This document shows positions 26,209-35,465 of a stretch of 40,845 nt of DNA, one piece after another. Made by a program: the position numbers and the translations under genes. The DNA comes from Limnohabitans sp. 2KL-17 (GTDB lineage Bacteria; Pseudomonadota; Gammaproteobacteria; Burkholderiales; Burkholderiaceae_C), in contig NZ_NESK01000032.1 in the NCBI RefSeq assembly GCF_003063415.1, positions 1-40,845 on the forward strand, written 5' to 3'. How positions within the stretch are numbered: the stretch's first letter is position 1; the number at the start of each line of letters is the position of its first letter. The notes under the pieces were generated by a model. That model worked only from the letters and a program-made list of their open reading frames with translations. It was not told the origin of the DNA and did no database searches.

Positions 26209-26859
26209 TCAGTGGTGACCCTCTGGGGCTGCTTGTGCGCTGGCTTTTAAAAATGCAAACACCTGCTCATCGTCCACTTGTGGAAATTGGCGGTAAAACT
26301 GTGCCACTGCCATAAAGTCTTCGGGGGCTGAAAGGCAGATGATTTCATCGGCCAGTGGTTTGATTTTTGCCAGGGCGTCCGGGCTGGCCACCGGAATGGC
26401 ACACACCAAATGGCGTGGCTGTTTTTGTCGTGTGGCTTTGAGGGCCGACATCATGGTGGCGCCTGTGGCCAGGCCATCGTCCACCACGATGGCCACACGT
26501 CCTTTGACCTCTACAGGTACTCGGGCTTGACTGTATTGCTTGCGGCGTTCCTTGATGGTTTTCATTTGCAGCTTGATCTCGTCCTTTACATATTGCGGGT
26601 CCAGGCCCAAGGTGGCGGCATAGGGTGAGAGATAGGCCAAACCTGTGTCATCCACTGCGCCAATGGCCACTTCGGGCTCGAACGGTGCCCGCAGTTTGCG
26701 CACCAGCACCACATCGAGTTGCCCATTCAGCGCTTGGGCTATCCACGCACCCATGGGCACTCCGCCCCGAGGAATGGCCAGCACCAGTGGGTTTTGCCCC
26801 TGGTATTTCGCCAAAGCCTTGCTCAGTTGTCGTGCAGCATCCAGTCGGTCTTTGAACAT
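26209..26859 (-). CDS. phosphoribosyltransferase family protein
   Basis: This 216-residue protein has the type I PRTase fold. The PRPP-binding motif is VAIVVDDGLATGATMMSA (about residues 120-137), and the early loop is LAIPRGGVPMG (about 27-37). Proteins with this pattern are common stress-cluster PRTases of unknown base; they are not the purine salvage enzymes Hpt or Apt. ATG at 26859 has AGGAAA eight bases upstream; the longer frame to 26943 is unsupported. It is convergent with the host-attachment-type gene and lies beyond the metK terminator. Confidence 0.87.
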   Translation of the reverse strand: MFKDRLDAARQLSKALAKYQGQNPLVLAIPRGGVPMGAWIAQALNGQLDVVLVRKLRAPFEPEVAIGAVDDTGLAYLSPYAATLGLDPQYVKDEIKLQMKTIKERRKQYSQARVPVEVKGRVAIVVDDGLATGATMMSALKATRQKQPRHLVCAIPVASPDALAKIKPLADEIICLSAPEDFMAVAQFYRQFPQVDDEQVFAFLKASAQAAPEGHH

Positions 26860-26984
26860 GATGTTTCCTGTTGGGGTGTTTTGCTGAATTGTCAAAACAA
26901 GCCGCAGCGTTTGTCTGTACCAGGCGCCACAAAATGGTTTCATGCCAGGGACTTGTTCGATGGGCCTTTTCAGAGACCAAAGAC

Positions 26985-27017
26985 GAAAAAAGCCGCTCGA
27001 CTTGCGCCGAGCGGCTT
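26985..27017 (-). terminator. rho-independent terminator of metK
   Basis: On the minus strand AAGCCGCTCG pairs with CGAGCGGCTT around an eight-base loop and is followed by TTTTTTCG. It lies about 45 bases after the metK stop and is a textbook terminator. Confidence 0.92.
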
Positions 27018-27060
27018 GTGCTCTGGGCTTGGACGCCCTGAGTTTTGCGTGGGTTGTGGC

Positions 27061-28242
<1,182 letters not shown>

Positions 28243-28251
28243 GAAAAAGGT

Positions 28252-28300
28252 TCCTTGGTTTCAGGGGTTTGTCGGCGTTGCCGACCCTGAAAACCCGGAG
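28252..28300 (-). promoter_or_regulatory. structured leader of metK, possible cis-regulatory RNA
   Basis: Within the 178-base gap before metK, the minus-strand RNA can form a long arm. GGTTTTCAGGG (complement of about 28296-28286) pairs with CCCCTGAAACC (complement of 28267-28257), and GTCGGC pairs with GCCGAC to form an inner stem over an AAC loop. The arm ends just before the AAGGA ribosome site. I cannot match it to a named SAM or SAH riboswitch. It could control translation, or it could be an unrelated hairpin. Confidence 0.4.
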
Positions 28301-28420
28301 CCTGGCGAACGCTTTAGCAGAATTTATGAATCGCCCTGCAAGTAGTTCAGTTAACTCGGCGATGGCTTAAATTGTAAAACATGTGAGAGACCCCCGCCAA
28401 AATCATGTCCAATACAGCGC

Positions 28421-28642
28421 ATGGACATTCCAACCCACATCGAAAATCGCCTGGTTGACCTCGAAATCAAGGCCGGCTTTACTGAAGACCTGCTCGACCA
28501 ACTCAATGCGCAGGTGTACCGCCAGCAGCAGCAAATTGACGCGCTGATTCAAGAGCTGCGTCAGATGCGCGACCGCCTGCCTGAGTCGGGCGGTGGTGCC
28601 GAGATGCGCAATTTGCGCGATGAAATTCCGCCACATTACTGA
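28421..28642 (+). CDS. slyX: SlyX family protein
   Basis: This 73-residue protein is mostly one coiled coil: IENRLVDLEIKAGFTEDLLDQLN, given here only as the region covering residues 7-29, followed by QQQQIDALIQELRQM. It ends with the proline-rich IPPHY tail found in SlyX. The function of SlyX is not established; E. coli slyX lies near the peptidyl-prolyl isomerase slyD. It precedes the RlmN-like gene by 17 bases, so they may be cotranscribed. Confidence 0.88.
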   Translation: MDIPTHIENRLVDLEIKAGFTEDLLDQLNAQVYRQQQQIDALIQELRQMRDRLPESGGGAEMRNLRDEIPPHY

Positions 28643-28659
28643 AGCAGGTCTTGACCGCC

Positions 28660-29712
28660 ATGTGGAGCATTCAAGACGTCCGTGACCATTTGTGGGCCTT
28701 GGGCGCCAGCCCCCTGCATGCGCAACGCGTGCTGCGCCTCTGGGCACAGGCCAAACCCCAGGACAGTGGCCGCAGGCCGCTAGAAAGCTTCATGCCCAAG
28801 TCGCTGCGCGAGGCTTTGCCCGCGTTGAGCCTGTCATTGGCTGGACTGGGTACATTGCGCGAGCAGCACCCGGGGCAAGATGGCTCGGCCCGTTTGCTGG
28901 TGGGTTTGCACGACGGACAAACGGTCGAGACTGTGCTGCTGCCGCGAGACGGGCTTTGCGTTTCTTCACAGGTGGGGTGTGCGGTGGGTTGTGTGTTTTG
29001 CATGACGGGCCGTGAAGGATTGATCCGTCAGGTGGGCAGCGCCGAAATCGTGGCGCAGGTGGCTTTGGCCCGCACGCTTCGGCCTGTTAAAAAGGTCGTT
29101 TTCATGGGCATGGGGGAGCCCACGCACAATCTGGACCAGGTGATGGAGGCCATCGATCTGCTGGGCACGGTGGGCAACATCGGGCACAAGAATCTGGTGT
29201 TTTCCACGGTGGGCGATGTGCGGGTTTTTGAGCGCTTGCCGCAAGGCCGGGTCAAGCCTGCGCTGGCTTTGTCGCTGCACACCACACGGGCTGATTTGCG
29301 GGCGCAGTTGTTGCCGCGCGCACCGCGCTTTGACCCGCAAGACCTTGTGGAGGCGGGTGAAGCGTATGCCCGCGCCACCGGTTACCCGATCCAGTACCAG
29401 TGGACGCTGATTGAGGGCGTGAACGACAGCACAGAAGAAGTGGAGGGCATTGTCCGTTTGCTCAAAGGCAAATACGCGTTGATGAACCTGATTCCCTACA
29501 ACGCTGTGCCCGACTTGCCTTATGCCCGTCCCAGTTGGGAGCGTGCTGCCGAAATGGCGCGCAGCTTGCACCAGCGTGGGGTGCTGACCAAGTTGCGCCA
29601 GTCTGCGGGGCAGGATGTGGAGGGCGGTTGCGGCCAACTGCGGGCGCGTGAATTGGGGCAGCAGTCGCAGCCCGTCACGTTTCACCGCCGTATCAACGCC
29701 CTGGCAACTTAA
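28660..29712 (+). CDS. RlmN-family radical SAM RNA methyltransferase
   Basis: This protein of about 350 residues has the radical SAM cluster motif CAVGCVFC (C-x3-C-x2-C). The RlmN-specific cysteine lies seven residues before it in GLCVSSQVG, and the second catalytic cysteine is in EGGCGQLRA near the C-terminus. FMGMGEPTHNLD and STVGDV are further family signatures. RlmN methylates A2503 of 23S rRNA and A37 of some tRNAs, using its two cysteines to carry the methyl group. It is somewhat shorter than E. coli RlmN, mainly at the N-terminus, so it may be a paralogue (another rlmN elsewhere is not visible). A TTG at 28651 is an alternative start. Confidence 0.85.
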   Translation: MWSIQDVRDHLWALGASPLHAQRVLRLWAQAKPQDSGRRPLESFMPKSLREALPALSLSLAGLGTLREQHPGQDGSARLLVGLHDGQTVETVLLPRDGLCVSSQVGCAVGCVFCMTGREGLIRQVGSAEIVAQVALARTLRPVKKVVFMGMGEPTHNLDQVMEAIDLLGTVGNIGHKNLVFSTVGDVRVFERLPQGRVKPALALSLHTTRADLRAQLLPRAPRFDPQDLVEAGEAYARATGYPIQYQWTLIEGVNDSTEEVEGIVRLLKGKYALMNLIPYNAVPDLPYARPSWERAAEMARSLHQRGVLTKLRQSAGQDVEGGCGQLRARELGQQSQPVTFHRRINALAT

Positions 29713-30589
29713 TCAGGCCGCTGGACAAGGATGTGCCGAGCAAAATCACGGCGCCACACACCAGCATCCAGGCTGTGATGTTTTCTCCCAGAAAAAACAT
29801 GCCGTAAGCGATGGCAAAGACCGGGACCAAAAACGTGACGGTCAGGGCGCGTGAAGGACCGGCACTTTCAATCAGTTTGAAATACAGGACATAGGCCACG
29901 CCGGTGCAAAGCACACCCACCACCATCAAAGACCACCAAGTCGAGGCGCTGGGCCAGTGATCTGGGAGGAACCAGAGCGCAGGCAGGGCCAAAGCCAGGG
30001 TGGCGCCGACCTGACTGCCTGTGGCCGTGACCAGTGGGGGCAGGCTGTGAATGTATTTTTTGGTGAAGCTTGCAGAAAAGGCATAGCAGGTGGTCGCAGC
30101 CAGACAAGCCAGCACGGCCCAGGCGGGGGCAATGCCCGAAGCATTGGGCTTGAAGCTGGCCTGCCCACCGGCCAGCAGCACCACACCGCCGAAGCCGATG
30201 GCCAGACCCACTGAGCGCGACAGGTTGGGTTTGTCACCCAGCCAAAGCCAGGCGACGAGGGCGCCAAACAAGGGCACGGTGGCGTTCAGGATCGATGAAA
30301 AACCGGTGGTGATGTGCATCACCGCAAAAGAGTAAAGGGCAAACGGAATACCGCTGTTGAAAACACCCACAAAGAGCACAGGCCTCCAGTGTTGGCGCAG
30401 CGCTGGCCAATGACCTTTGGCCAGCAGCAGGGGCAGCAAGAACGCCGAGGCAATGGCGACCCGCATGGCGGCTGTGGGCAGTGCACCCAGCTCGAGTGCG
30501 GCCACGCGCAAGAACAAAAAAGAGGAGCCCCAAATGGCAGCCAGCAGCAAGAAATCGGCCAACCAGCCTTTGGTGTGTGAGGTGTTCAT
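29693..30589 (-). CDS. EamA/DMT superfamily transporter
   Basis: This 298-residue membrane protein has about ten hydrophobic helices in two EamA repeats. The first repeat opens WLADFLLLAAIWGSSFLFLR, and the second starts near ACLAATTCYAFSASFT. Such carriers export amino acids or other metabolites; the substrate is unknown. Its ATG overlaps the ogt stop (ATGA), and no separate ribosome site is seen, so translation is coupled. The end converges with the RlmN-like gene and overlaps it by 20 bases. Confidence 0.9.
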   Translation of the reverse strand: MNTSHTKGWLADFLLLAAIWGSSFLFLRVAALELGALPTAAMRVAIASAFLLPLLLAKGHWPALRQHWRPVLFVGVFNSGIPFALYSFAVMHITTGFSSILNATVPLFGALVAWLWLGDKPNLSRSVGLAIGFGGVVLLAGGQASFKPNASGIAPAWAVLACLAATTCYAFSASFTKKYIHSLPPLVTATGSQVGATLALALPALWFLPDHWPSASTWWSLMVVGVLCTGVAYVLYFKLIESAGPSRALTVTFLVPVFAIAYGMFFLGENITAWMLVCGAVILLGTSLSSGLIKLPGR

Positions 30590-31116
30590 TCTGAGAAAAG
30601 TGGGGGCGAAACGGGCAGGGCCATGGGATGCCCTTCCCGTTTCAGCAGCGCCTGTTTGCGCCACAGACCCCCTGCATAGCCTGTGAGTTGGCCAGCGGCG
30701 CCCACAATACGGTGACAGGGGACGATGATACTCACAGGGTTGCGCCCCACGGCGGCACCCACGGCGCGCACAGCACTGGCTTTGCCCAAGTGCTTTGCCA
30801 GGTCACCATAGCTTCGGGTTTGGCCCGACGGAATGCTCAGCAAGGCCTGCCAAACCGATTGCTGAAAAGGGGTGCCTGCCGACAAATCGAGCGCCAGGTC
30901 AAACACCACCGGTGTATGGGCAAAGTAAGCCTGCACCTGGGCTGCGGCACTTTGCAGCAAAGGGTGCTGTGCATCAGCTTGCCAGTTTTGTCTGTCGGCA
31001 TCGGTGGGGCTGTGCTTTTGTTTTTCAAACCACAGGCCACAAAGCCCCATCTGGCTGGCCGCCAGGGTGATCGGCCCGAGAGGGCTTTCGATGCGCAGGG
31101 TTTTGAGTGATGTCAT
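30586..31116 (-). CDS. ogt: methylated-DNA-[protein]-cysteine S-methyltransferase
   Basis: This 176-residue suicide repair enzyme removes methyl groups from O6-methylguanine. The acceptor cysteine lies in IIVPCHRIVGA (residues about 131-141), and GTPFQQSVWQAL and RSYGDLAKHLG form the helix-turn-helix and arginine-finger region. The ATG at 31116 has a GGA-containing site about ten bases upstream; the longer frame to 31248 crosses an inverted repeat and is not used. No Ada-type N-terminal domain is present, so it is the Ogt form. It forms a coupled pair with the EamA transporter. Confidence 0.93.
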   Translation of the reverse strand: MTSLKTLRIESPLGPITLAASQMGLCGLWFEKQKHSPTDADRQNWQADAQHPLLQSAAAQVQAYFAHTPVVFDLALDLSAGTPFQQSVWQALLSIPSGQTRSYGDLAKHLGKASAVRAVGAAVGRNPVSIIVPCHRIVGAAGQLTGYAGGLWRKQALLKREGHPMALPVSPPLFSE

Positions 31117-31210
31117 CGCAAATTCCGGGAATGGCATGGCGGCCCATGTTAGCTGCAATGGCTTGAACGCAAGACCTGCTGCTGGGGATGCGGTGGCCCA
31201 CTGGCAGATC

Positions 31211-31250
31211 AGGTGGGAAATTTCGGGAGCCCACCCAAAATTTCCCACCT
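31211..31250. repeat. perfect 13-bp inverted repeat before the phosphomannomutase gene
   Basis: AGGTGGGAAATTT (31211-31223) is repeated in inverse as AAATTTCCCACCT (31238-31250) with 14 bases between. It has no adjoining T-run. The sequence resembles the IS21-like terminal repeats at 40724-40772 (CCACCCAAA...CCCACC type), so it may be a remnant of such an element rather than a terminator. Confidence 0.6.
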
Positions 31251-31310
31251 AAAATACAAATTCGATGATTAAGCTGGGCCCCGGTGGCCTTATTTTTTTA
31301 GGCAAGTCTC

Positions 31311-32714
31311 ATGCAAGTCACCCCCTCCATCTTCAAAGCCTATGACATCCGTGGGGTGGTGCCATCGACCCTGAATGAGCAAGTGGCCGAGGGGCTGGGC
31401 CAAGCTTTTGGCACGCAAGCCATGGCCGAAGGCCAGACCACGGTGGCTGTGGGCCGTGATGGCCGTCTGAGCGGGCCAAGCTTGTCGGCCGCACTTATTC
31501 GGGGCTTGGTGGCCACGGGCATACAGGTGATCGACATCGGCCTGGCCACCACCCCCATGCTCTACTTTGCGGCCAACACCGCCTGTCAAAGTGGCATTCA
31601 GGTCACGGGCAGCCACAACCCCAAGGACTACAACGGCTTCAAGATGGTCTTGGCTGGCCGTGCCATTTATGGCGATGAAATCCAGGCCCTGCGCCAGATG
31701 ATGGAAACCGAGACCTGGCAGCACAAGGCTGGCGGCGGAGTGACGCACCTGAATGTGCTGGCCGACTACAGCCAGCGCATCGTGGGCGATATCCGCTTGT
31801 CGCGCCCCATGAAGATCGTGATCGATTCGGGCAACGGCATCGCGGGGGCCTCTGCGCCAGGCATCTTCCGGGCCTTGGGCTGTGAGGTGATTGAGTTGTT
31901 CAGCGAGGTGGATGGCAACTTTCCCAACCACCACCCTGACCCCAGCAAGCCCGAAAACCTGCAAGACCTGATACAGGCTTTAAAAACCACCGGCGCAGAA
32001 CTTGGCTTGGCCTTTGATGGCGATGGCGACCGCCTGGGCATCGTCACTGCCGATGGCCACAACATCTACCCCGACCGCCAGATGCAATTGTTTGCTGAGG
32101 ACGTGCTCAGCCGCGTGCCGGGCGGCACCATTTTGTTCGACGTGAAATGCTCGCAGCGTCTGGCCCCGGCCATTGAAGCGGCGGGTGGCAAAGCCCTGAT
32201 GTACAAAACCGGCCACTCGCTGATCAAGGCTCAGATGAAAGCCATTGAGGCCGAGGGCGGTCAGGCGCCACTGGGTGGCGAGATGAGCGGGCACATTTTC
32301 TTCAAGGAACGCTGGTATGGTTTTGACGACGGCACCTACGCCGGTTGCCGCTTGCTGGAGATTGTCAGCAAAGCGCCAGATGCCAATGTGGTGCTGAACG
32401 CTTTGCCCAGCAGTTTCAGCACACCCGAGTTGAACGTGACTTGCGCCGAGGGCGAGCCGCACAGCGTGACCAGCGCCTTGCAAGTGCTGGCTGGTGACGT
32501 ATTCAAGGCGCCCGCCAAAATCTTCACCATTGACGGCCTGCGCGTGGACTGGCCAGACGGCTTTGGCCTGATCAGGGCGTCCAACACCACGCCCGTGTTG
32601 GTGCTCCGCTTTGAAGGCCAGACCGAGGCCGCCTTGCACCGCATCGAGGCCGAGATGCTGGCCTTGTTGCGTTCAGTCAAGCCGGATGCGCAGATTCAGG
32701 CTTCGGCGCACTGA
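31311..32714 (+). CDS. phosphomannomutase/phosphoglucomutase
   Basis: This 467-residue alpha-D-phosphohexomutase converts mannose-6-phosphate or glucose-6-phosphate to the 1-phosphate for nucleotide-sugar synthesis. The active-site serine is S101 in TGSHNP (99-104), the metal loop DGDGD is at 236-240, the sugar-binding GEMSGH lies near 324, and the phosphate-binding RASNTTP near 428. Length and motifs match the bifunctional ManB/AlgC type. TAGGCAAG lies eight to ten bases before the ATG. It begins the surface-polysaccharide region and feeds LPS and capsule sugars. Confidence 0.95.
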   Translation: MQVTPSIFKAYDIRGVVPSTLNEQVAEGLGQAFGTQAMAEGQTTVAVGRDGRLSGPSLSAALIRGLVATGIQVIDIGLATTPMLYFAANTACQSGIQVTGSHNPKDYNGFKMVLAGRAIYGDEIQALRQMMETETWQHKAGGGVTHLNVLADYSQRIVGDIRLSRPMKIVIDSGNGIAGASAPGIFRALGCEVIELFSEVDGNFPNHHPDPSKPENLQDLIQALKTTGAELGLAFDGDGDRLGIVTADGHNIYPDRQMQLFAEDVLSRVPGGTILFDVKCSQRLAPAIEAAGGKALMYKTGHSLIKAQMKAIEAEGGQAPLGGEMSGHIFFKERWYGFDDGTYAGCRLLEIVSKAPDANVVLNALPSSFSTPELNVTCAEGEPHSVTSALQVLAGDVFKAPAKIFTIDGLRVDWPDGFGLIRASNTTPVLVLRFEGQTEAALHRIEAEMLALLRSVKPDAQIQASAH

Positions 32715-32729
32715 AAAGGCACTCAAGCC

Positions 32730-33983
32730 TCAATCTTGCGCCAGCTGAATCAGGCTGAGCAAGGGTTCAAGCGCTGCTTGCGGCTGGACGCTTGCTGGCG
32801 TTGCAGGCTGCGCCCAGTTGGTGCTGACGGCTTGGGCCAGGGCCGTTGTTTCACTGAGCATTTGGCTCAGGTTCTGGCCGTCCAGGTCGCTGTAGCTTTC
32901 GGCAAAGTTCCACACGTGGGGGCCATGTAAAACCCTACAGCCCAGTGCCAGGGGCTCGTGCGGGTTGTGGCCACCCACTGGCGTCCATGAACCTCCCAGC
33001 ATCGCCACAGGGGCCAGCCGGAACCACAAGCCCATTTCCCCGATCGTGTCAGCCACATAAACGCTGTCGCTGGGCATGGGTAGCGCGTTACTGGCGCTGC
33101 GCAGCAAGCTGCCATCGGGGCACAAGCCCAAAATTTCTGGGCCTCGGGCGGGGGCTCGGGGCGCGATCACCAGCAAGGCGTCTGGGTGCTGCAGGCGCAA
33201 CAAGCCATGCACTTGCAATGCCAGTGTTTCCTCGCCCGGGTGGCTCGAAGCCAGTAGCCAGACAGGTCTGCTTTTCAGGCACTGCCGCCACGCTTGCAGG
33301 TGTTGACCATCGCAAGCCAGTGGGGGCGACATGGATTTGATGGTGCCTGTCACCACCACGCGATCAGGCCTTGCACCCAGCGCGATCAATCCGTCTCGGG
33401 TGGTGGTGTTTTGCGCCCACAAGGTGCTAAAGCCTGGCAGAAGTGCCTGGTAAATCAATCTGCCCCAGCGGCGTTTGGCAACAGCTTTGGCGTCCAGTCG
33501 GGCATTGACCAAGGCATGCGCGATGCCTCTTTGGGCGGTGGCGTGGATCAAGGCGGGCCATAAATCCATTTCACACCACACCGCCAGCGCGGGCTGCCAG
33601 TGGTCCAGAAATCGGGCCACCGTGTCGGGCGTGTCGACGGGGGCAAACTGGTGCATGCAGCGCGGCGGCAAGCCCGTCTTGTGCAGGGCATCGCCCGAGG
33701 TGCGGGCCGTGGTGGTGATCAAGAAGCGGGCTTGTGGCCAGTGCACGCCCATTTGCGCAAAAAGCCCCGCCAGCGCCATGGCTTCACCCACGCCCACCGC
33801 GTGCCCCCAGACGAGCGGACCCTGCGGCCTGCTGGGCGGGTCAGTGACCCACTTCTGGGCCAAGCTATCAGGGGTTTCCTTGCCGCGCTGTAGGCGCTTT
33901 TGCAAAGCCCAGCGCCACACGGGCGCCATGGCCTTGGCCAGCCACAGATAGCCTTGCAAGGCCCATGAGCGCGAAACGCTCAT
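32730..33983 (-). CDS. WaaA-like glycosyltransferase (GT30), second of a tandem pair
   Basis: This 417-residue protein of the 3-deoxy-manno-octulosonate transferase family has the N-terminal WGHAVGVGE with the catalytic-base glutamate, WCEMDLWP near residue 136, and GGSWTPVGGHNPHEP near residue 330. GT30 enzymes attach Kdo from CMP-Kdo to lipid A. Its ATG overlaps the stop of the other WaaA-like gene by four bases, so they are coupled. It is more diverged than its partner: the canonical H-A-x-S-x-GE becomes HAVGVGE, and the N-terminal anchor is short and amphipathic. It may add a second Kdo or another acidic sugar; this is not resolved. Confidence 0.82.
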   Translation of the reverse strand: MSVSRSWALQGYLWLAKAMAPVWRWALQKRLQRGKETPDSLAQKWVTDPPSRPQGPLVWGHAVGVGEAMALAGLFAQMGVHWPQARFLITTTARTSGDALHKTGLPPRCMHQFAPVDTPDTVARFLDHWQPALAVWCEMDLWPALIHATAQRGIAHALVNARLDAKAVAKRRWGRLIYQALLPGFSTLWAQNTTTRDGLIALGARPDRVVVTGTIKSMSPPLACDGQHLQAWRQCLKSRPVWLLASSHPGEETLALQVHGLLRLQHPDALLVIAPRAPARGPEILGLCPDGSLLRSASNALPMPSDSVYVADTIGEMGLWFRLAPVAMLGGSWTPVGGHNPHEPLALGCRVLHGPHVWNFAESYSDLDGQNLSQMLSETTALAQAVSTNWAQPATPASVQPQAALEPLLSLIQLAQD

Positions 33984-35347
33984 GCCAAGGCCTTGAGCCA
34001 GGGCACCAACACCGCCATGTGTTTGGCCGTTGAGCCTGCGTGTTCTTCATAAAACTTTTCAGCACCGGCCATCGCCTGCGCGTAGGCACCCGGCGCTGTC
34101 AGCAAATGAACCATTGCTTGGGCCAGCGAGGGGATGTCCATGTGTTGCTGCAAAACGCCTGCAGCCAGCGCTTCGACGCCCGGGTATTCGATGCCCCAGA
34201 TGCTGGGGCCCACCATCACCGGCTTTTTGAGGGCCAAAGGCTCGATCACGTTGTGCGCCCCCATGGGCACGAAAGAAGCCCCCACCACCACGGCTTGCGA
34301 CAAGGCCAGGTAAAAGTACATCTCGCCCAAAGAGTCGCCCAGCAACACATCCGCATCGCCGATGGCCATGGGCAGATTTTTCGCCTGAAGTGCTGCATCG
34401 AACACTTGGCTGCGGCGCAGGGTTTGAAGACCAGCGTTTTGCATCAACCCGTGCACCGCATCAAACCGCTGTGGACTGCGCGGCACATACACAAACAGCG
34501 GCTTGGCCTGCCCTGCTGCGGCCAGCCCCTGCTGGATCAGCTTCATGGCTTCGATGAATGGCTCGTCTTCGCCCACGATGGCGCTGGCAAAGGCGATCAC
34601 CGGGCGTTGGCTCAGGCCCAGCTGCCAGCTTTGCACGCACTGCTCAGCGGCTGCGATTTGGGGGGCAGACACTGGCAGGTCAAACCGGGTTTCGCCCACC
34701 ACCTCGACCCGTGCGCAGCCCACCTGCCGAAAGCGCTGGGCATGGGTTTCGGATTTGCACATCACCAATTGGTAAGCGCTAAAAAGCTTGGCTCGAAATC
34801 CGCCCCAGCGCTGCAGGTCGCGCTCAATGCTTTTCTTGGGGTATTGGGCGTTGGCCATGCACAGGGGAATGCCTTGTTGGCGAATGGTGGTCAGCAGCAC
34901 CGGCCAGGTGTCGATCTCGGTCATCATGGCGCAGCGCGGCTGCACATGCCGAATGAAGCGCCGGACCGATCCCCCCAGCTCAAAAGGCAAGTAGGCCACC
35001 TGGGCTTGACCTTGCGCAATGGCCTGTTCAAGCAGCTTTTGTGCTGCTGTGCGGCCAGCCGGGGTCAGGGTGGTGACCATTACTGGATAACCCGCCGCCA
35101 GCAGGGCGCGCACCAGAGGCGCCGCGCCCCGAATTTCGCCCATGGAGGCCGAGTGCACCCAGATGGGGTTCTTTAAAGCTGTGGGCGCCTTGCCCCAGCG
35201 CTCGGCCCAGAACTGCCTGTAAAGCGGTTCGCGCCGACCCCTTTGCCACAGAAATGCCAAAAACGCAGGCAAGGCAACAACCCAGACGGCCTGGTAAAGC
35301 GCAATGGCCAGGCGCATGCCCCAGGTGGGTGGGAAACGGGTTTTCAT
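33980..35347 (-). CDS. waaA: WaaA-like 3-deoxy-D-manno-octulosonic acid transferase (GT30)
   Basis: From the ATG at 35347 the protein has 455 residues. One N-terminal membrane segment (LYQAVWVVALPAFLAFLW) anchors it to the inner membrane. WVHSASMGEIRGA carries the catalytic glutamate, MTEIDTWPVL is the TE-x-x-WP motif, and the C-terminal GASFVPMGAHNVIEP binds the nucleotide sugar. It should transfer Kdo to lipid A precursor in LPS synthesis. No clear ribosome site is seen; an ATG at 35401 would add 18 residues. It is divergent from the neuA-like gene and coupled to a second GT30 gene. Confidence 0.85.
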   Translation of the reverse strand: MKTRFPPTWGMRLAIALYQAVWVVALPAFLAFLWQRGRREPLYRQFWAERWGKAPTALKNPIWVHSASMGEIRGAAPLVRALLAAGYPVMVTTLTPAGRTAAQKLLEQAIAQGQAQVAYLPFELGGSVRRFIRHVQPRCAMMTEIDTWPVLLTTIRQQGIPLCMANAQYPKKSIERDLQRWGGFRAKLFSAYQLVMCKSETHAQRFRQVGCARVEVVGETRFDLPVSAPQIAAAEQCVQSWQLGLSQRPVIAFASAIVGEDEPFIEAMKLIQQGLAAAGQAKPLFVYVPRSPQRFDAVHGLMQNAGLQTLRRSQVFDAALQAKNLPMAIGDADVLLGDSLGEMYFYLALSQAVVVGASFVPMGAHNVIEPLALKKPVMVGPSIWGIEYPGVEALAAGVLQQHMDIPSLAQAMVHLLTAPGAYAQAMAGAEKFYEEHAGSTAKHMAVLVPWLKALA

Positions 35348-35419
35348 GGCGGGTGGGTGGGTGTCTGGCAGAAAAAAGCGGGAGGCGGGCAAAGGCCCCA
35401 TTGGGGCAGGGTGCGTCAG

Positions 35420-35425
35420 TATACT
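35420..35425 (+). promoter_or_regulatory. candidate -10 element before neuA
   Basis: TATACT lies about 40 bases before the neuA-like ATG in the 118-base divergent gap. A TTGGGG lies 13 bases upstream of it, too close for a standard -35, so only the -10 is suggested. Confidence 0.3.
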
Positions 35426-35465
35426 TACCGCTCAATCTGTTTCAACACCACAAAACGGCCTCTCA

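Noticed and set aside
28243..28420. Known SAM-II or SAH riboswitch before metK
   Set aside because: The leader is structured, but I could not fit the conserved core of either class by eye.
34040..35176. Open frame of 378 aa on the plus strand
   Set aside because: It is antisense to the WaaA-like gene, with a composition expected for the reverse strand.
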